A DNA stretch of 64,000 nucleotides from Latrodectus hesperus. Its lineage: Eukaryota; Arthropoda; Arachnida; Araneae; Theridiidae. Shown here piece after piece: positions 62,735 to 64,000 of the stretch; within the stretch, counting starts at the first letter, position 1, and the number at the start of each line of letters is the position of its first letter. The notes below the pieces were generated by a model. That model was not told where the DNA came from. It was given only the letters and a program-made list of their open reading frames with translations, and made no database searches. The stretch spans positions 39,269,113-39,333,112 of the forward strand of contig CM075853.1 of NCBI GenBank assembly GCA_037975125.1, read 5' to 3'. The translations under genes were made by a program, and so were the position numbers.

Positions 62735-63604
62735 TGTATATTTATTTGTCTAGTAACTAAAACAACCCATTTGGAAATTGTATCAGACCTTACTTCAGAG
62801 TCAATGATTGCAACCCTTAAACGCTTTATAGCAAGACGAGGAAAATTTTCAAAAATCTTTTCAGATAATGCGACCAACTTCATTGCTGCAAATAAAGAAC
62901 TAAGAGGATTTCATAACAAAATGCTTAAACAAGAAACTTTAGCTAAATTTTTATCGGAAGAGAGCACTGAATGGAAATGTATGAGATTTCCATTCAGTGC
63001 TCATTCCATTCAGTGCCAAAATTTGGTGCCTCCTAGAGCTCCAAATTTTGGCGGCTTGTGGGAAGCGGGGGTGAAGTCTATCAAATATTATCTTAAGCGT
63101 GTTGTGAGCAACTCTAATTTTACGTATGGGGAATTTTTGACGGTCTTAGTTCAGGTTGAGGCAATGCTCAACTCACGTCCCTTGACCCCTCTCTCTTCAG
63201 ATATAGAGGATTTAAACATCTTGACTCCTGGACAATTTATAATAGGAAGATTTCTTACTTCAATTGTAGAACCTACCTTGGTAAATATCTGTGAAAACAG
63301 ATTAAACTTATGGCAAAGAACTACAAAGGCAGTACAATTATTGATTTGGAAAAATTGGCATAGATCTTATTTAAGCACTTTACAGAAATGTACTAAGTGG
63401 ATTCTTTCTAAACAAAATGTAAAAATTGGGGATATGGTAATCTTAAGGGAGGAAAATATACCTACTTCTAAATGGATTTTAGGTCGCATTATTAAGACAT
63501 ATCCTGGTAAATATAACAATATTCGTGTCGTGGACGTCAGAACAAAATCTGGCATTTTTAAAAGACCAATATCCAAATTATGTGTTTTGCCTTTAGAAAG
63601 ATGA
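62735..63604 (+). pseudogene. BEL/Pao integrase, 3' fragment of a third copy
   Basis: Similarity starts abruptly at CIFICLVTKTTHLEIVSDL, so everything 5' of the integrase core is missing. It retains FSDNATNF (second Asp) and GGLWEAGVKS (catalytic Glu), then MLNSRPLTPLSSDI, LTPGQFIIGR and the C-terminal GDMVILREENIPTSKWILGR ... GIFKRPISKLCVLPLER-stop. Between TEWK and VPPRAPNFGG there is an in-frame extra segment made of inverted and direct copies of neighbouring bases (62979-63026). It is closer in sequence style to the - strand copy at 52.5 kb than to the one at 59-61 kb. Confidence 0.85.
62964..63016. repeat. Snap-back inverted repeat inside the integrase
   Basis: A perfect 15-base inverted repeat, GCACTGAATGGAAAT (62964-62978) and its complement (62986-63000), has a 7-base loop. 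It is followed by a second copy of the complement arm, ATTCCATTCAGTGC (63003-63016). Confidence 0.9.
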
Positions 63605-63842
63605 GAAAAATTTTTTAATGTTTTATTCAAAAGGATAAATTTAATAAATTTATCACTATCCCTCTCTCTTGTATTGCTGATTGTTTACTTTATTGTACTG
63701 TGCATTTCAAATATTTGTGTAATGTTATTAACTAGTTTACATTTTGTAAAATTATTGCCATTTATGTTTGTAAAATTTATATTTAACTGTTATTTACTTG
63801 TATGAAAATATTGAATGTTTCACATTGCAATGGTGGGCGGCA
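63605..63842 (+). other. BEL/Pao 3' spacer and polypurine tract (third copy)
   Basis: An AT-rich spacer ends in TGGTGGGCGGCA (63831-63842), a purine-rich tract preceding the LTR. Confidence 0.65.
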
Positions 63843-64000
63843 TGTTCGCGCATGCGCGCACGTCACGTGATATTGTTTGGAACGAGGCAGATGAAGTTTG
63901 GAAATTGAGGAGAACGGTTATGTTTCTCGAGCGGGAAATAATCCCCATATCCTTTGTTGTGTTTGTCTGTAATAAATAATTTAAAAGGACACTGGTCCGT
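63843..64000 (+). mobile_element. Start of 3' LTR of the third BEL/Pao copy, runs off the window
   Basis: Begins TGTTCGCGCATGCGCGCACG after the polypurine tract, contains CACGTCACGTGA palindromic sequence and an AATAAATAATTT poly(A) signal near 63971. The end lies beyond the window. Confidence 0.7.

Overview
The window is an AT-rich eukaryotic contig with GT-AG introns, long introns, AT-dinucleotide microsatellites and dense transposon debris. The hyperpolarization-activated channel reads as arthropod-like. Several BEL/Pao elements beside an LOA/R1-type LINE fit an arthropod, possibly a chelicerate such as a spider. That placement is inference from gene and repeat style; nothing here fixes the species.

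Two host genes are supported. On the + strand, five exons between 6322 and 28627 encode the C-terminal 423 residues of an Ih/HCN channel: S5, pore with CIGYG filter, S6, C-linker, cyclic-nucleotide-binding domain and a Ser/Asp-rich tail. The N-terminus and S1-S4 are not recognisable here and probably lie upstream. One intron is 13.8 kb. On the - strand, 44608-45936 is a complete intronless mitochondrial prolyl-tRNA synthetase (PARS2) of 442 residues. Most of 28.7-43.1 kb is AT-rich DNA in which I see no gene.

Inside introns and intergenic DNA are decayed DNA transposons: three Tc1-like transposase relics (about 10.0-10.4, 21.2-22.1 and 43.1-43.4 kb), two tRNA-derived SINE-like pieces (18.4 and 43.8-44.0 kb) and a foldback-type inverted repeat (14.5-15.2 kb). 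A sharply bounded 4797-bp hAT-like element (46602-51398) has a perfect 8-bp target duplication and TAGTGNTGTAA ends but no visible transposase.

From about 52 kb to the end the window is a retrotransposon graveyard. A - strand BEL/Pao copy is split by a 5'-truncated LOA/R1-type LINE on the + strand. A second, + strand BEL/Pao copy joins it head to head near 58590 and ends in its own 3' LTR. Next come an unidentified acidic reading frame, a noncoding block with a long hairpin and clustered CCAA...TTGG palindromes, and a third BEL/Pao 3' fragment whose LTR runs off the window. All these elements carry stops, frameshifts or truncations. I found no operon-like, CRISPR-like or defence-like system; the most notable novelties are mutational and structural (an ORF1-ORF2 fusion made by a 26-bp duplication, a snap-back insertion in an integrase, and the long hAT-like element).
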